A DNA stretch of 64,000 nucleotides from Actinoplanes sandaracinus (GTDB lineage: Bacteria; Actinomycetota; Actinomycetes; Mycobacteriales; Micromonosporaceae), in NCBI RefSeq assembly GCF_030009775.1, contig NZ_JASCTH010000016.1, positions 183,596-247,595 of the forward strand, read 5' to 3'. Shown here piece after piece: positions 16,274 through 25,400 of this stretch (positions are counted from its first letter, which is position 1; each line of letters starts with the position of its first letter). The notes under the pieces were generated by a model. The model was not told the DNA's origin. It searched no databases and was given only the letters and a program-made list of their open reading frames with translations. The position numbers and the translations under genes are program-made.

Positions 16274-16288
16274 TTGGGAGCGCTCCAA
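16274..16288. promoter_or_regulatory. CebR-like operator upstream of membrane protein gene
   Basis: TTGGGAGCGCTCCAA is a perfect 15-bp palindrome-like site around a central GCGC and matches the cellobiose-regulator CebR box TGGGAGCGCTCCCA at 13 of 14 positions. It is followed by TAAGCT (16291-16296), a possible -10 element, and lies 42 bases before the next ATG. Confidence 0.6.
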
Positions 16289-16329
16289 GTTAAGCTCGTG
16301 AAGCCGACGCCGACCGAAGGACGGACGCC

Positions 16330-16785
16330 ATGCTGATGGCCCTGCTGCTCGACGCCGCCAACATCGTCGGCGGCCTGCTGCTCGCCGTCGGCCTGCTCGG
16401 GCGGTTTCCGGCAGTCGCCCGGGTGACCACGCGCATCGCGCCCTGGCGATGGCTGATCGGCATCGTCGGGCTGGTCGCCGGTGGCTACTTCCTGATCGTC
16501 CACCTGGTGTCCGGCCCACACCTGTTCCACTTCGAGGTGGTCGGGATCGCCGTCGGCGTCATCCTCGCCTGGGAGCGCCTGACCGGCCGCCGGCCGCTGG
16601 CCCCCACCGCTGCGGCGCCCGCGCACACGGGGGCCGGCGGTGGCATCGCCGGTCCGGCTCCGGCGGCCGCGCCCAGCCCGGCCACGCCCACCCCGGCCGA
16701 GCTGTCCGGGCCCGCCCTGCTCGTCGCCGTCTTCGGCATCATCGCGATCATCGTCGGCCTGCAGGGTCTCTTCACGCCCAACTGA
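16330..16785 (+). CDS. Small membrane protein of unknown function
   Basis: 151 residues, not recognised. Hydrophobic segments lie at about 3-22, 40-58, 63-80 and 126-147; the third and fourth are joined by a 40-residue Ala/Pro/Gly-rich linker (PAHTGAGGGIAGPAPAAAPS). The upstream region has a CebR-like box, which would place the gene in the cellobiose response together with the GH94 gene at the far end of the window. Nothing in the sequence suggests transport or catalysis. Confidence 0.65.
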   Translation: MLMALLLDAANIVGGLLLAVGLLGRFPAVARVTTRIAPWRWLIGIVGLVAGGYFLIVHLVSGPHLFHFEVVGIAVGVILAWERLTGRRPLAPTAAAPAHTGAGGGIAGPAPAAAPSPATPTPAELSGPALLVAVFGIIAIIVGLQGLFTPN

Positions 16786-16802
16786 TCCGGTCCCGTCGCG
16801 AC

Positions 16803-16884
16803 CGTCCGCACTGCCGATGCTCCGGCCCAGCGTCCGCACTGCGGTACTCCGGCTCAGCGTCCGCACTGCGGTACTCCGGCTCAA
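16803..16884. repeat. 27-bp tandem repeat, about three copies
   Basis: Copies begin with CGTCCGCACTGC and end with CTCCGGCTCAG at 16803 (28 bp, diverged), 16831 and 16858, with a partial fourth copy after 16885. The array lies in a gene-free gap of about 320 bases (16786-17108) in which I see no gene. A coding 9-residue repeat is possible in one frame but no start or family supports it. Confidence 0.7.
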
Positions 16885-17108
16885 CGTCCGAAGTGCCGGT
16901 GCGGCGCGCGCCCCTGCGGGGGAGATACGAGCGCGGAGCGCACCGCGACTCCACACGTCCACGCCAGGTGGCAGGGCACGGGCGGAGGAGCCGGTGACCC
17001 GAAGCCTCAGCCCGAGAGCCGCGCCGGGGCCTCAGCCCCGCGCCGTCTCGCGGGGTGGCCCGGGGACAGCCGTCGTCCGGCGGTTCGGGCAACGGCGTAC
17101 CGGAAAGA

Positions 17109-18206
17109 TCATGGGGTGGGGAAAGGGTGCCGGAGGCGACCGTAGGTCTCGCGATAGGTGCGCGGGCCGATCATCGGCATGATCAGGTGGCGCAGCCAGG
17201 ACGGCAGGGCGGCGGCCCGGGAGAAGCGGTCGGTCGCCGACCGCACGTGGGTGATCCGCTCGCGTCGCAGGCGTTCGTAACCGGAACCCACCGTGTCCCA
17301 GTCCGCGGTGGCCAGCAGGTCGGCCAGCACGAGGCCGTCCTCGACGGCGAGTGCGGCGCCCTGCGCCCAGACGGGCGCGGTGGCGTGGGCGGCGTCGCCG
17401 ACCAGCACGCAGCGGCCCGCGGACCACCTGCCGGTGCGGACCTCCTCGACCGGTGAGTGATAGAGATCGGTCATGCTGTCGAGAACCCGGCGGACCGGCC
17501 CCGGATAGTCCCGGAAGGACTCGTGGAGCCAGGCGGGGTCGGCGCTGACCGGGCCGCCGCCGGTCGCGGAGGCGTAGCCGTAGACCTGATCGCCGTCGAC
17601 CGGGATGAGCAGGAACGCCCCACCGGGGCCGGACCAGGCCGTCCAGCAGTCGACGCCCGGGTTGGGTGCCATGAAGCGCCAGCTCGCGGCGCTGAGCAGG
17701 GCCGGCCGGGTGGTGTCGCTGCCGATGGCGGTGGCGCGGACGGCCGAGCGCACGCCGTCCGCTCCGGCCACGAAGCCGAACTGCTGGCGGGTGTCGTCGC
17801 CGAAATCGACCTCGGCGCCACCGGGCACCGGGCGCACCGCGGCGACCGGAAGCGGTCGCCGCACGGCGCCGTCGAGCCCGTCGGCGAGGAGGGCGAGAAG
17901 GTCGGAGCGGCGCACGCACCGCGGTCGCGCCTCCGGCCCCCAGAAGGCGTCCTCGTCGACCGAGAAGAGCAGGCGGTCGCGGATCGACCGGTATTCGCGG
18001 CGTTCGGTGGGGCGGCCGAGACCGCTGAGGCCTTCGGCGAGCCCGAGGGCCGCGAAGGCGGCGACGGCGTTGCCGGGCAGGTTGATCGCGAGTCCGCCGC
18101 CGTCGCCGTCGCCGCGTTCGGCGACGGCCACCGGCACGTCCCGGCGGCGCAGCGCCCGGGCCAGGGCGAGGCCCGCGATGCCGCCGCCCACCACAAGTAC
18201 GTCCAT
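17109..18206 (-). CDS. FAD-dependent aromatic-type monooxygenase
   Basis: 365 residues of the class A flavoprotein monooxygenase family. The Rossmann motif VVGGGIAGLALA is at residues 5-16, the DG motif reads GADGVRSAVR near 160-169 and the GD motif reads LVGDAAHATAP near 285-295. These enzymes use NAD(P)H and O2 to hydroxylate aromatic or polyketide substrates; the substrate here is unknown. It stands alone, between two tandem-repeat regions. Length is normal for single-component members lacking the C-terminal thioredoxin-like domain. Confidence 0.9.
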   Translation of the reverse strand: MDVLVVGGGIAGLALARALRRRDVPVAVAERGDGDGGGLAINLPGNAVAAFAALGLAEGLSGLGRPTERREYRSIRDRLLFSVDEDAFWGPEARPRCVRRSDLLALLADGLDGAVRRPLPVAAVRPVPGGAEVDFGDDTRQQFGFVAGADGVRSAVRATAIGSDTTRPALLSAASWRFMAPNPGVDCWTAWSGPGGAFLLIPVDGDQVYGYASATGGGPVSADPAWLHESFRDYPGPVRRVLDSMTDLYHSPVEEVRTGRWSAGRCVLVGDAAHATAPVWAQGAALAVEDGLVLADLLATADWDTVGSGYERLRRERITHVRSATDRFSRAAALPSWLRHLIMPMIGPRTYRETYGRLRHPFPTP

Positions 18207-18260
18207 GGCGATCCAGAGTGCCCTTCATCGACTCGCATCGGCGCGAACTGCCGCCGATCG

Positions 18261-18344
18261 GACAGTCGTCGTGGGCAGCGGGCCGCGCCGGGGCACCGGG
18301 GAGACAGTCGTCGCGAGCGGCGGGCCACGCCGGGGCGCCGGGTG
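18261..18344. repeat. 42-bp direct repeat, two copies
   Basis: Both copies start with GACAGTCGTCG and end with CCGGGG-type GC-rich sequence (18261-18302, 18303-18344); they differ at a few positions. They lie upstream of the monooxygenase gene and downstream of the nuclease gene. Confidence 0.65.
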
Positions 18345-18384
18345 GAGCCCGCCGGCCGACGCGGAGTGCTCCACCCCGCACGCG

Positions 18385-19626
18385 TCAGTGACGAAGCTTG
18401 AGGTCCAGCCAGACGAGCCGGTGGTCCGAGGTCGGGAAGCCGTTGACCGCGGCCCACTCCGGGCTGTAGACCCCGCTCAACCGGGACAGCGGGTCGGCGC
18501 GGACCGGCCAGAACACGCCCGCGTCACGAACCTTCAGGCCCTTCCGCGGCAGCACGTAGTCGGCACGCAGGTTGCCGGGCGCGGTGTCGGAGAAGTCGGC
18601 GGTGTCGTACGCCGGGTCCCCGGTGTGGGTGAGGTTCGCGCCGCCCTGGAGGGCCGCCGCCTCGGGGCCGCCCGCGCTGTCCGGGGTGACCCGGGTGTTG
18701 ATCAGCGGGTGGTCCAGGAGCTGATCGATGGCGTCGCCGGTGGAGTCGCCGTCGTTCGGGTCGGCGTTCTGGTCGCCGGCGATCACGAAGGCCGCGCCGG
18801 CGCGCAGGCCGCCGCGTCGGCCACGGTCGTCGTAGATGTAGGACGAGGCGCGGCCCGGGGTGATGTAGTCGGCCCAGAAGCGGATCTCGTCGTGGTTACG
18901 GCGGCCGTTGCGGTCCTCGGCGCCGTCGAAGGTGGGCGGCGTCGGGTGCGAGGCCAGGAAGTGCACGGTGCGCCCGCCGATCTTGACCGGCACGTCCCAG
19001 TGGCTCTTCGAGGAGAGCCGCAGCGCCGCCTGCTCCTCGGCCGAGTAGAAGTCGGCAGGGAGCAGGTTGCCGGGCATGTCCTTCCACTTGAAGTGCTGGA
19101 AGGTGCGAACCGCGCGGGTGTCGATCGGGTGCTTGGAGTAGACGACCATGCCGTACTGACCGGGGAAGAGGCCGAAGCCGAACGAGTCGTCGCCGTAGGA
19201 GCCGTCACCGGGCGTGGTGTCGATGACCCCGTTGTTGTTGAGGTCGAAGCCGGACGCGATGCCGGTGTTCGACGGGGCGACGTAGCGGTACGGGTACCTC
19301 TGGCCGCGGGCCCCGTTCTGCCCGACGGCGAGGAAGTTGTCGGCGAAGAGCCGGGCCGCGTCGGGGTCGAAGTCGAACTCGTTGATCAGCACCACGTCGG
19401 GCGCGGCGCGCTGGATCACCTCGGCGACGTTGCGGGCCTGGCGGCGGTAGACGTCGTCGACGGCCGGGTTGGCGAGATGCTCGCGGAGAAGGCCTTCGGA
19501 CGGCCGGTTGAGCGACAGGTTGTATGTCGCGAAGCGAAGATCGTGGTGCCGCCCGCCCGCGAGCGCCGGCGTGGCGCTGCCGATCAGCGCGGTGCTGAGG
19601 AGTGCCGTGAAGAGAAGACGCTTCAT
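18385..19626 (-). CDS. Secreted endonuclease/exonuclease/phosphatase family protein
   Basis: 413 residues. A signal peptide (about 1-23, ATPALA) is followed by the EEP fold: LRFATYNLSLNRP near 30-42, INEFDFDP near 83 with the metal-binding glutamate, FLASHPTPP near 235, a central DQNADPNDG (GDxN-type active site) near 305 and the terminal SDHRLVWLDL near 400. It could cleave nucleic acids or phosphoesters outside the cell. An insertion holds DLNNNGVID near 130, which looks like an EF-hand calcium loop. The ATG at 19626 is chosen because it begins the signal peptide. No partner genes are evident. Confidence 0.87.
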   Translation of the reverse strand: MKRLLFTALLSTALIGSATPALAGGRHHDLRFATYNLSLNRPSEGLLREHLANPAVDDVYRRQARNVAEVIQRAAPDVVLINEFDFDPDAARLFADNFLAVGQNGARGQRYPYRYVAPSNTGIASGFDLNNNGVIDTTPGDGSYGDDSFGFGLFPGQYGMVVYSKHPIDTRAVRTFQHFKWKDMPGNLLPADFYSAEEQAALRLSSKSHWDVPVKIGGRTVHFLASHPTPPTFDGAEDRNGRRNHDEIRFWADYITPGRASSYIYDDRGRRGGLRAGAAFVIAGDQNADPNDGDSTGDAIDQLLDHPLINTRVTPDSAGGPEAAALQGGANLTHTGDPAYDTADFSDTAPGNLRADYVLPRKGLKVRDAGVFWPVRADPLSRLSGVYSPEWAAVNGFPTSDHRLVWLDLKLRH

Positions 19627-19694
19627 TTCTGAAGTGACTACCCGAGGATCCGACCTGGACGCAATGGCGTTCACCGATCGGCCACCGGGAATTC

Positions 19695-20033
19695 TCAGCC
19701 CGCCGTGGTGAGGTAACCCGCTGTGAGAACGGCGATCACGAGCGGCAGCGCCACGCGGAACGCGCCGTCCTGGCACAGGTAGCGCAGTCCGGCGGCGATC
19801 ACCATGAGACCGATCAGGCCGACGGCGGCGGCGATGCCGAGCGGCGGGATCACCAGTCCGGCCGCGAGCCCGGCGCCACCGAGGATCATCAGGGCGGAGA
19901 ACTTGCGGTACTCCCCGATCGAGACTCCGAAATGGTACGCGGCGGCGTGCTGCTCCGCCGGGTCGGCGGTCAGGCGGGCGATGCCCTGCATGCCGAAGAA
20001 CACGATGACGATGCCGGCCAGCACGGTGTTCAC
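19695..20033 (-). CDS. DoxX-like membrane protein
   Basis: 112 residues with four transmembrane helices, start MNTVLAGIVIVFFGMQGIARL and the central GEYRKFSALMILGGAGLAAGL loop-helix, as in the DoxX/DoxX_2 family. Many relatives act near quinones or redox stress, but this one's role is unknown. It follows the TetR gene by 55 bases on the same strand; a promoter and an inverted repeat in that spacer suggest separate, TetR-controlled transcription. The end of the gene faces the nuclease gene start, 68 bases away. Confidence 0.82.
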   Translation of the reverse strand: MNTVLAGIVIVFFGMQGIARLTADPAEQHAAAYHFGVSIGEYRKFSALMILGGAGLAAGLVIPPLGIAAAVGLIGLMVIAAGLRYLCQDGAFRVALPLVIAVLTAGYLTTAG

Positions 20034-20058
20034 GGCGACTCCTCGGCGACGAGACGAT

Positions 20059-20103
20059 GCACGGACACGTGCAGATTAGGTTTCATGCTCACAGGTGTGC
20101 AAC
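20059..20103 (-). promoter_or_regulatory. Promoter and TetR-type operator for the DoxX gene
   Basis: Reading leftward, TTGCAC (20103-20098) and TAATCT (20079-20074) are spaced 18 bp and form a plausible sigma-70-type promoter inside the end of the TetR gene. Directly after the -10 is TGCACGGACACGTGCA (20059-20074), six-base inverted arms around four bases, where a TetR dimer would block initiation. Confidence 0.6.
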
Positions 20104-20715
20104 ATCCTGTGACACGGCTCGCCGGATCGCCTCCTCGGCGGCCGGCTGCGGCAGGCCGGCGGCCACCAGCACCGCGACCGCGGCCCCAGTCCCGTCGTCG
20201 GCCCACAGCTCGTCGTTGACCGCCTGCATCATGGCCAGGGTCATCGCCTGCAGGGCCGCGCTCAGCACCGGCAGCGGCAGATGGGTGGCGAACCGGCCGC
20301 TCTCCCGGGCCCGCTCCAGCAGCGCGAAACTCTGCGTGGCGATCGGGTGCAGCAGCTCACGCAACCCGGCCATGCCCAGGTTGCTCTCGGCCAGCGAGAT
20401 CAGCAGGCGGTACTGCTCGCCGGCCGCCCACACCGTCAGGGCGAAATCGGCGAGGGCGACCTCCGGTTCAAGAGCATCCCTCTCGGTACGCCCCAGCGCG
20501 TCCAGCAGGTCGGTGGCGCACTTGTCGGCCAGCCCGGCCAGCAGCTCGTCCCGGTTGGGGAAGTGCGCGTAGACCGTCCGCCGGACGACGCCCGCCGCCT
20601 GGGCCAGGTCGTCCATGCTGGCCGCCGGCTGGCGGGCGAGCAGGGTCCGTGCCGCCCGCAGGATCCGGTCCCGGTTCTCCTCGGCGTCCCGGCGCCGCCC
20701 GCGTGGCGCCGTCAC
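20089..20715 (-). CDS. TetR-family transcriptional regulator
   Basis: 208 residues. The N-terminal helix-turn-helix is clear (ILRAARTLLARQPAASMDDLAQAAGVVRRTVYAHFPNRDELL at about 18-60 in pieces), followed by an all-helical ligand domain. The start codon overlaps the stop of the upstream NYN gene by four bases (ATGA), so translation is coupled. An operator-like repeat overlapping the DoxX promoter downstream suggests that gene is its target. Ligand unknown. Confidence 0.9.
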   Translation of the reverse strand: MTAPRGRRRDAEENRDRILRAARTLLARQPAASMDDLAQAAGVVRRTVYAHFPNRDELLAGLADKCATDLLDALGRTERDALEPEVALADFALTVWAAGEQYRLLISLAESNLGMAGLRELLHPIATQSFALLERARESGRFATHLPLPVLSAALQAMTLAMMQAVNDELWADDGTGAAVAVLVAAGLPQPAAEEAIRRAVSQDVAHL

Positions 20716-21485
20716 TCCGCCGCCTTCTTCTCGGGCCGGCGGCGCTTGTCGCGGATCCAGATGATCGCCGGCTTGCCGTCGCCGGTGTCACGGCGGTCGA
20801 TGTCGAACAGCCCGATCGCGGTGACCAGGCCGCCCAGTTTGGGGTAACCGTAGCTGCGCGGGTCGAAGTCGGAGCGCTGCTTGGTGATGATGTGCCCGAC
20901 CGCGGCCAGCGGCGCCCAGCCGTCGTCGCCGGAGGCGGCCTCGACCGCGGACCGGATCAGGTTCATCAGACTGGTGTCGCCGCGCAGCTGGGTGGCGCCG
21001 AGGACGGGGCTCGGCGCCGGCATGGCGACGGCCTCCGGCTCGAACAGGTTCTCGGTGTAGATGAACTTGTCGCAGGCGGCCACGAACGGCTTCGGCGTCT
21101 TGCGCTCGCCGAAGCCGTAGACGGTCAGCCCGGACTCGCGGATGCGGGAGGCGAGCCGGGTGAAGTCACTGTCGCTGGAGACGATGCAGAACCCGTCGAA
21201 GCGCTCGGTGTAGAGCAGGTCCATCGCGTCGATGATCATCGCGGCGTCGGTGGCGTTCTTGCCCGTCGTGTAGGAGAACTGCTGCATCGGCTGGATCGAC
21301 TGGGCCAGCAACTGGTCCTTCCAGCCGCGCAGGTTGGTGCCGGTCCAGTCGCCGTAGGCACGTTTGACGTGCGCGGTGCCGTACTTCGCCACCTCGGCGA
21401 GGAGTCCTTCGACGATCGCCGCCTGCGCGTTGTCAGCGTCGATCAGCACGGCCAGTTTCGCCGAGTTGTCATTCACCGCCGGCAC
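20712..21485 (-). CDS. NYN-domain RNase-like protein with OST-HTH domain
   Basis: 257 residues. The NYN (PIN-like) domain spans about 10-150 with its acidic residues in LIDADNAQ (near 15), NATDAAMIIDAMDLL (near 78-92) and SSDSDFTRL (near 103-111), consistent with a metal-dependent ribonuclease of the LabA/DUF88 type. The C-terminal part (about 170-250: RSAVEAASGDDGWAPLAAVG to SYGYPKLGGLVTAIGLF) is an OST-HTH/LOTUS winged helix that can bind RNA. Coupled by ATGA overlap to the TetR gene. An RNA target is unknown. Confidence 0.88.
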   Translation of the reverse strand: MPAVNDNSAKLAVLIDADNAQAAIVEGLLAEVAKYGTAHVKRAYGDWTGTNLRGWKDQLLAQSIQPMQQFSYTTGKNATDAAMIIDAMDLLYTERFDGFCIVSSDSDFTRLASRIRESGLTVYGFGERKTPKPFVAACDKFIYTENLFEPEAVAMPAPSPVLGATQLRGDTSLMNLIRSAVEAASGDDGWAPLAAVGHIITKQRSDFDPRSYGYPKLGGLVTAIGLFDIDRRDTGDGKPAIIWIRDKRRRPEKKAAE

Positions 21486-21622
21486 GGTTCACTCTCCCGC
21501 CTTCTGTCGAACCGTGTCGAGGATATGACCCCGGGACCCGGTTCACCGCGCAGGCCGTAAGGGTGGCGAACCAGGCATAGACGACTCTCGAAATAGGACC
21601 CTTCGGGCGGTACCGTGGGGAA

Positions 21623-22288
21623 ATGGCGCTGTGGACGACCCCTAGCCTGCGAGCCCTGCTGGAGGAGGCCGGGCCGTGCGGCCGGGCCGCGGCGCTGGCC
21701 GAGCTGAGAGCGGCGATCGCCGGGCGGGAGGCGCCGTCCGCCGCAGGCCTCGCCCCGGCGGACGCGGAGATCGCCCGCATCGCCGCCCTGCTCCTCGACG
21801 ACCTGGCCGAGCCGCATCTGCTGCAGTTGCGGTCGGTGGACCGGCCGGACGCCACCCGGCTCGCCGTCACCGCCGCCGGCCGGCAGTTGCGGGCCACCCA
21901 GCTCCGGCACGCCGAGCGGATGCGCCGTCAGGCCGTCGGCGTGATGTGCGCCGAGCCCCCGGACGTCACGGAGACCACCCATCTGCGTTACCTGACCACG
22001 GCCACCGGCATGCTCGCGTTCGGCGACTACTACGAACTGGTCGCGCTGATCGTGACGTTCCCCTTCGACGGGCCGGGCGACCCCCGCGCCCAGCGGGGCG
22101 CCCACGAGATGAGCCTGGCGGGGCACGCCACCTCCACCACCCGGATGCTCTTCGAGGCCGACCTGGCCGAGCCGTCGATGGACGTGGCCTACCAGACGAT
22201 GTGGGTGCGGATGATGGGCCAGGCTCGCGAGTACGAGCTGCGGCCGACCATCCGGCAGTGGCGACGGTGGGCCGGCCTCGGCGGCTGA
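21623..22288 (+). CDS. Helical protein of unknown function
   Basis: 221 residues, not recognised. No signal peptide, membrane helix or known motif is seen; the composition (many Ala, Arg, Leu, Glu) predicts an all-helical cytosolic protein. Residues 100-120 (RHAERMRRQAVGVMCAEPPD) hold the only cysteine pair-forming candidates with C20. The start at 21623 is the first ATG after a promoter-like, less GC-rich stretch. It is divergent from the NYN gene (about 137 bases between starts) and is followed by the operator of the large GH43 gene. Confidence 0.6.
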   Translation: MALWTTPSLRALLEEAGPCGRAAALAELRAAIAGREAPSAAGLAPADAEIARIAALLLDDLAEPHLLQLRSVDRPDATRLAVTAAGRQLRATQLRHAERMRRQAVGVMCAEPPDVTETTHLRYLTTATGMLAFGDYYELVALIVTFPFDGPGDPRAQRGAHEMSLAGHATSTTRMLFEADLAEPSMDVAYQTMWVRMMGQAREYELRPTIRQWRRWAGLGG

Positions 22289-22323
22289 CACACCCCAGCA
22301 AGCCACATTGGATTGCCAAACTC

Positions 22324-22352
22324 TTGACGCCACTGCTGTGAGCGCTAACACT
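22324..22352 (+). promoter_or_regulatory. Promoter with LacI-type operator for the double GH43 gene
   Basis: TTGACG (22324-22329) and AACACT (22347-22352) are spaced 17 bp. TGTGAGCGCTAACA (22337-22350) lies between and over them; it differs by one base from the palindrome TGTTAGCGCTAACA, the form of LacI-family sugar-repressor sites. The same core, GTTAGCGCTAAC, precedes the GH43 gene at 46059, suggesting one shared regulator. Confidence 0.72.
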
Positions 22353-22421
22353 CTGGCAACACCCCCGTTACGCGCCCCCCGGACGGGACGGTTGGCGCGG
22401 CTGCCCTCAGCAGGGAGAGAT

Positions 22422-25400
22422 ATGCAGTTGAGCAGGCGCCCCGGGCGCCGTAGAGCCTTAGTGTCGACACCCCTCGCCGTTCTGGCCGTCATGGCCGGCT
22501 CGCTCGCCGCCCCGGCGCCGGCCGCCGCCGCCGACGGGCTCGTCCTCTGGTACAAACTCGACGAGTCAAGCGGTTCGGTCGCCACCGACTCGTCCGGCAA
22601 CGGACGGGACGGGGCCGTGCTCGGCACACCGTCCTGGTCCGGCGGCCAGGGGCTGGCTCTCAACGGCGCCGACACCTACGTCAAGGCCCCCGACCATCTG
22701 CTGCGCGGGCTGAACTCGGTCAGTGTCTCGTTCGACGTGAAGATCGACACCGCCCAGGCGACGCCGTACTTCCTCTATGGCTTCGGCAACACCGACACCG
22801 CGACCGGTTACGGCAACGGTTACCTGTTCGCGACCGGCAACGGTTACCGCAACGCGATCTCGACCGGCAACTGGTCCGGCGAGCAGAACACTCGGCCGGG
22901 GTCCGGCGCCGATCTGGGCCGCGGCATGTGGAAGACGGTCACCTATACGCAGACCGGAACCACCGGCACCCTCTACGAGGACGGCGCGGTGGTCGCCACC
23001 AACACCGCCATCAGCGTTCTGCCCGGCGCGATCGGCGGCGGCTCGACCACCGCCAACTACTTCGGCAAGTCGGTCTACACCGGCGACCGGCTCCTGAAGG
23101 GCCGGATGCGGGACGTCCGCGTCTACGACCGGGCGCTGAGCACCGCCGAGGTGGAGACCCTGGCGGGCCCCGCGAACACCGAGTCGGTCGCCGCCGACGT
23201 GGCCGCCCTGGACCTCGGCGACACCAGCGCCCTCAGCGCCGACCTCCGCCTCCCGGCGACCGGCGCGCACGGTTCGAAGGTCACCTGGAGCAGCAGCGAC
23301 ACCGGCGTGATCAGCGACACCGGCAAGATCACCCGCCCGGCGACCGGCGAGCCGGACGCGCGGGCGACGCTCACCGCGACACTGAGCCGCGGCGCGGCGA
23401 CCGGCACCAAGACCTTCACGGTGACGGTCAAGGCCGCGTTCGACGACGCCGCCAACGCCGCGGCCGCGGCGAAAGCCCTGGTGGTGCACGACCTCGATGA
23501 CGTACGGGGAAACCTCACCCTCCCCACGACAGCGACCTGGGCCTCCAGTGACCCGGCCGTCGTCTCCGCCACCGGCGAGGTCCACCGCCCCGCCGCGGGC
23601 GCCGCGGCGAAGACCGTCACGCTGACCGCGACCGTCACCTACGGCACCGCGACGGCGACGCGCGACTTCATCGCGACCGTCCCACCGCTGCCGAAGAAGG
23701 AGCCTTACCAGGGCTACCTGTTCAGTTACTTCACCGGTGAGGGCTACGCGAACGGCGAACAGATCTACAACGCCCTCAGCAACGGCAACGACCCGCTGAG
23801 CTGGCGTGAGATCAACAACGGCAACCCGGTGCTCACCTCGACGCTGGGCACGAAAGGCCTGCGGGACCCGTTCATCATCCGCTCGCCGGAGGGCGACAAG
23901 TTCTATCAGATCGCCACCGACCTGAAGATCCACGGCAACGGGGATTGGGACGCGTCCCAGCGCACCGGCAGCAAGTCGATCATGGTGTGGGAGTCGACCG
24001 ACCTGGTCAACTGGACCGACCAGCGCCTGGTCAAGGTCTCCCCCGACACGGCCGGCAACACCTGGGCGCCGGAGGCGTTCTACTCGTCGAAACTCGGCGC
24101 CTACGTGGTCTTCTGGGCCTCCAAGCTCTACGACCCGTCGGACACCGCGCACACCGGCAACACCTACAACCGGATGATGTACGCGACCACGCGTGACTTC
24201 CGCACGTTCAGCGAACCGCAGGTGTGGAAGGACCCCGGTTACTCGGTGATCGACTCCACGATCGTCGAGCACGAGGGCGTCCATCACCGGATCACCAAGG
24301 ACGAGCGGAACAACTCCTCGACCTCGCCGTGCAGCAAGTTCCTGATCCAGGAGAAGGCGACGGACCTGCTCGACACCAGCTGGGACTTCGAGGCCGAGTG
24401 CATCGGCTCGGGCGCGATCGACCGCGGGGAGGGCCCGCTGGTGTTCAAGTCCAACACCGAGGACAAGTGGTACCTCTTCATCGACGAGTACGGCGGCCGC
24501 GGCTACGTCCCGTTCTCGACGACCGACTTGAACTCGGGCAAGTGGACGCCGGAACCCACCTACAGCCTGCCGTCGCGCCCGCGTCACGGCACGGTGCTGC
24601 CGGTGACCGCCGCCGAGTACGAGCGGATCTCCGCCCGGTACGAGGAGCCACCCACCCCGGCTCAGGGCCTGCGGCTGCGCTACCAGTTCGACGAGACGAG
24701 CGGCACGGTCGCCCGCGACACGTCGGGCAACGACTTCAACGGCACCTACGAACGCACGCCCGCGTGGGGCGCCGGCGTCCAGGACGGCTCGTTCAAGATG
24801 TCCGGCGGCTCGGCCTCCCCCTACGTCACCATCCCGAACGGGGTGCTCAAGGGCGCGCGGGCCGCGACGGTCTCGGTCTGGGCCAAGTGGTCCGCCTCCA
24901 CCACGATCAACCAGTGGATCTACAGCCTCGGCCCGGACAGCGACAAGTATCTGTACACCGGCCCGCGCAACGGCGGCAACGTGCTGTTCTCGGCGATCAC
25001 CACCGGCTCCTGGCAGGCGGAGTCGCAGCTCAGTCACAGCGCGGCCCTGCCGGGCGGCAGCTGGCAGCACATCGCCGTCACCCTCGACGGGCCGAACGCC
25101 GCCATGTACCTCAACGGCGCCCGCGTCGCGACCGCGACCGGGGTCACGGTCAAGCCCTCGGACCTGTACGACGCGACGAAGTCGTACAGCGGTTACGTGG
25201 GCCGTTCGCTCTACGCGGCCGACCCGTACTACGCCGGCGAGGTGGACGACTTCCGGATCTACGACACCGCCCTGTCCGCGCCCGAGATCCTGGAACTGGC
25301 CGGGAAGACCACGTCGATCGGCGGAGTGACCCTCCCCGAACTCAAGATCGACGCGATCGTCGACGACTCGGCCTCCGTGGTGCGGCTGCCGGTCAAGCCC

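Noticed and set aside
16786..17108. A coding gene across the 27-bp repeats
   Set aside because: A nine-residue repeat can be read in one frame but there is no ribosome site, no family match, and the codon pattern is unlike a real gene.
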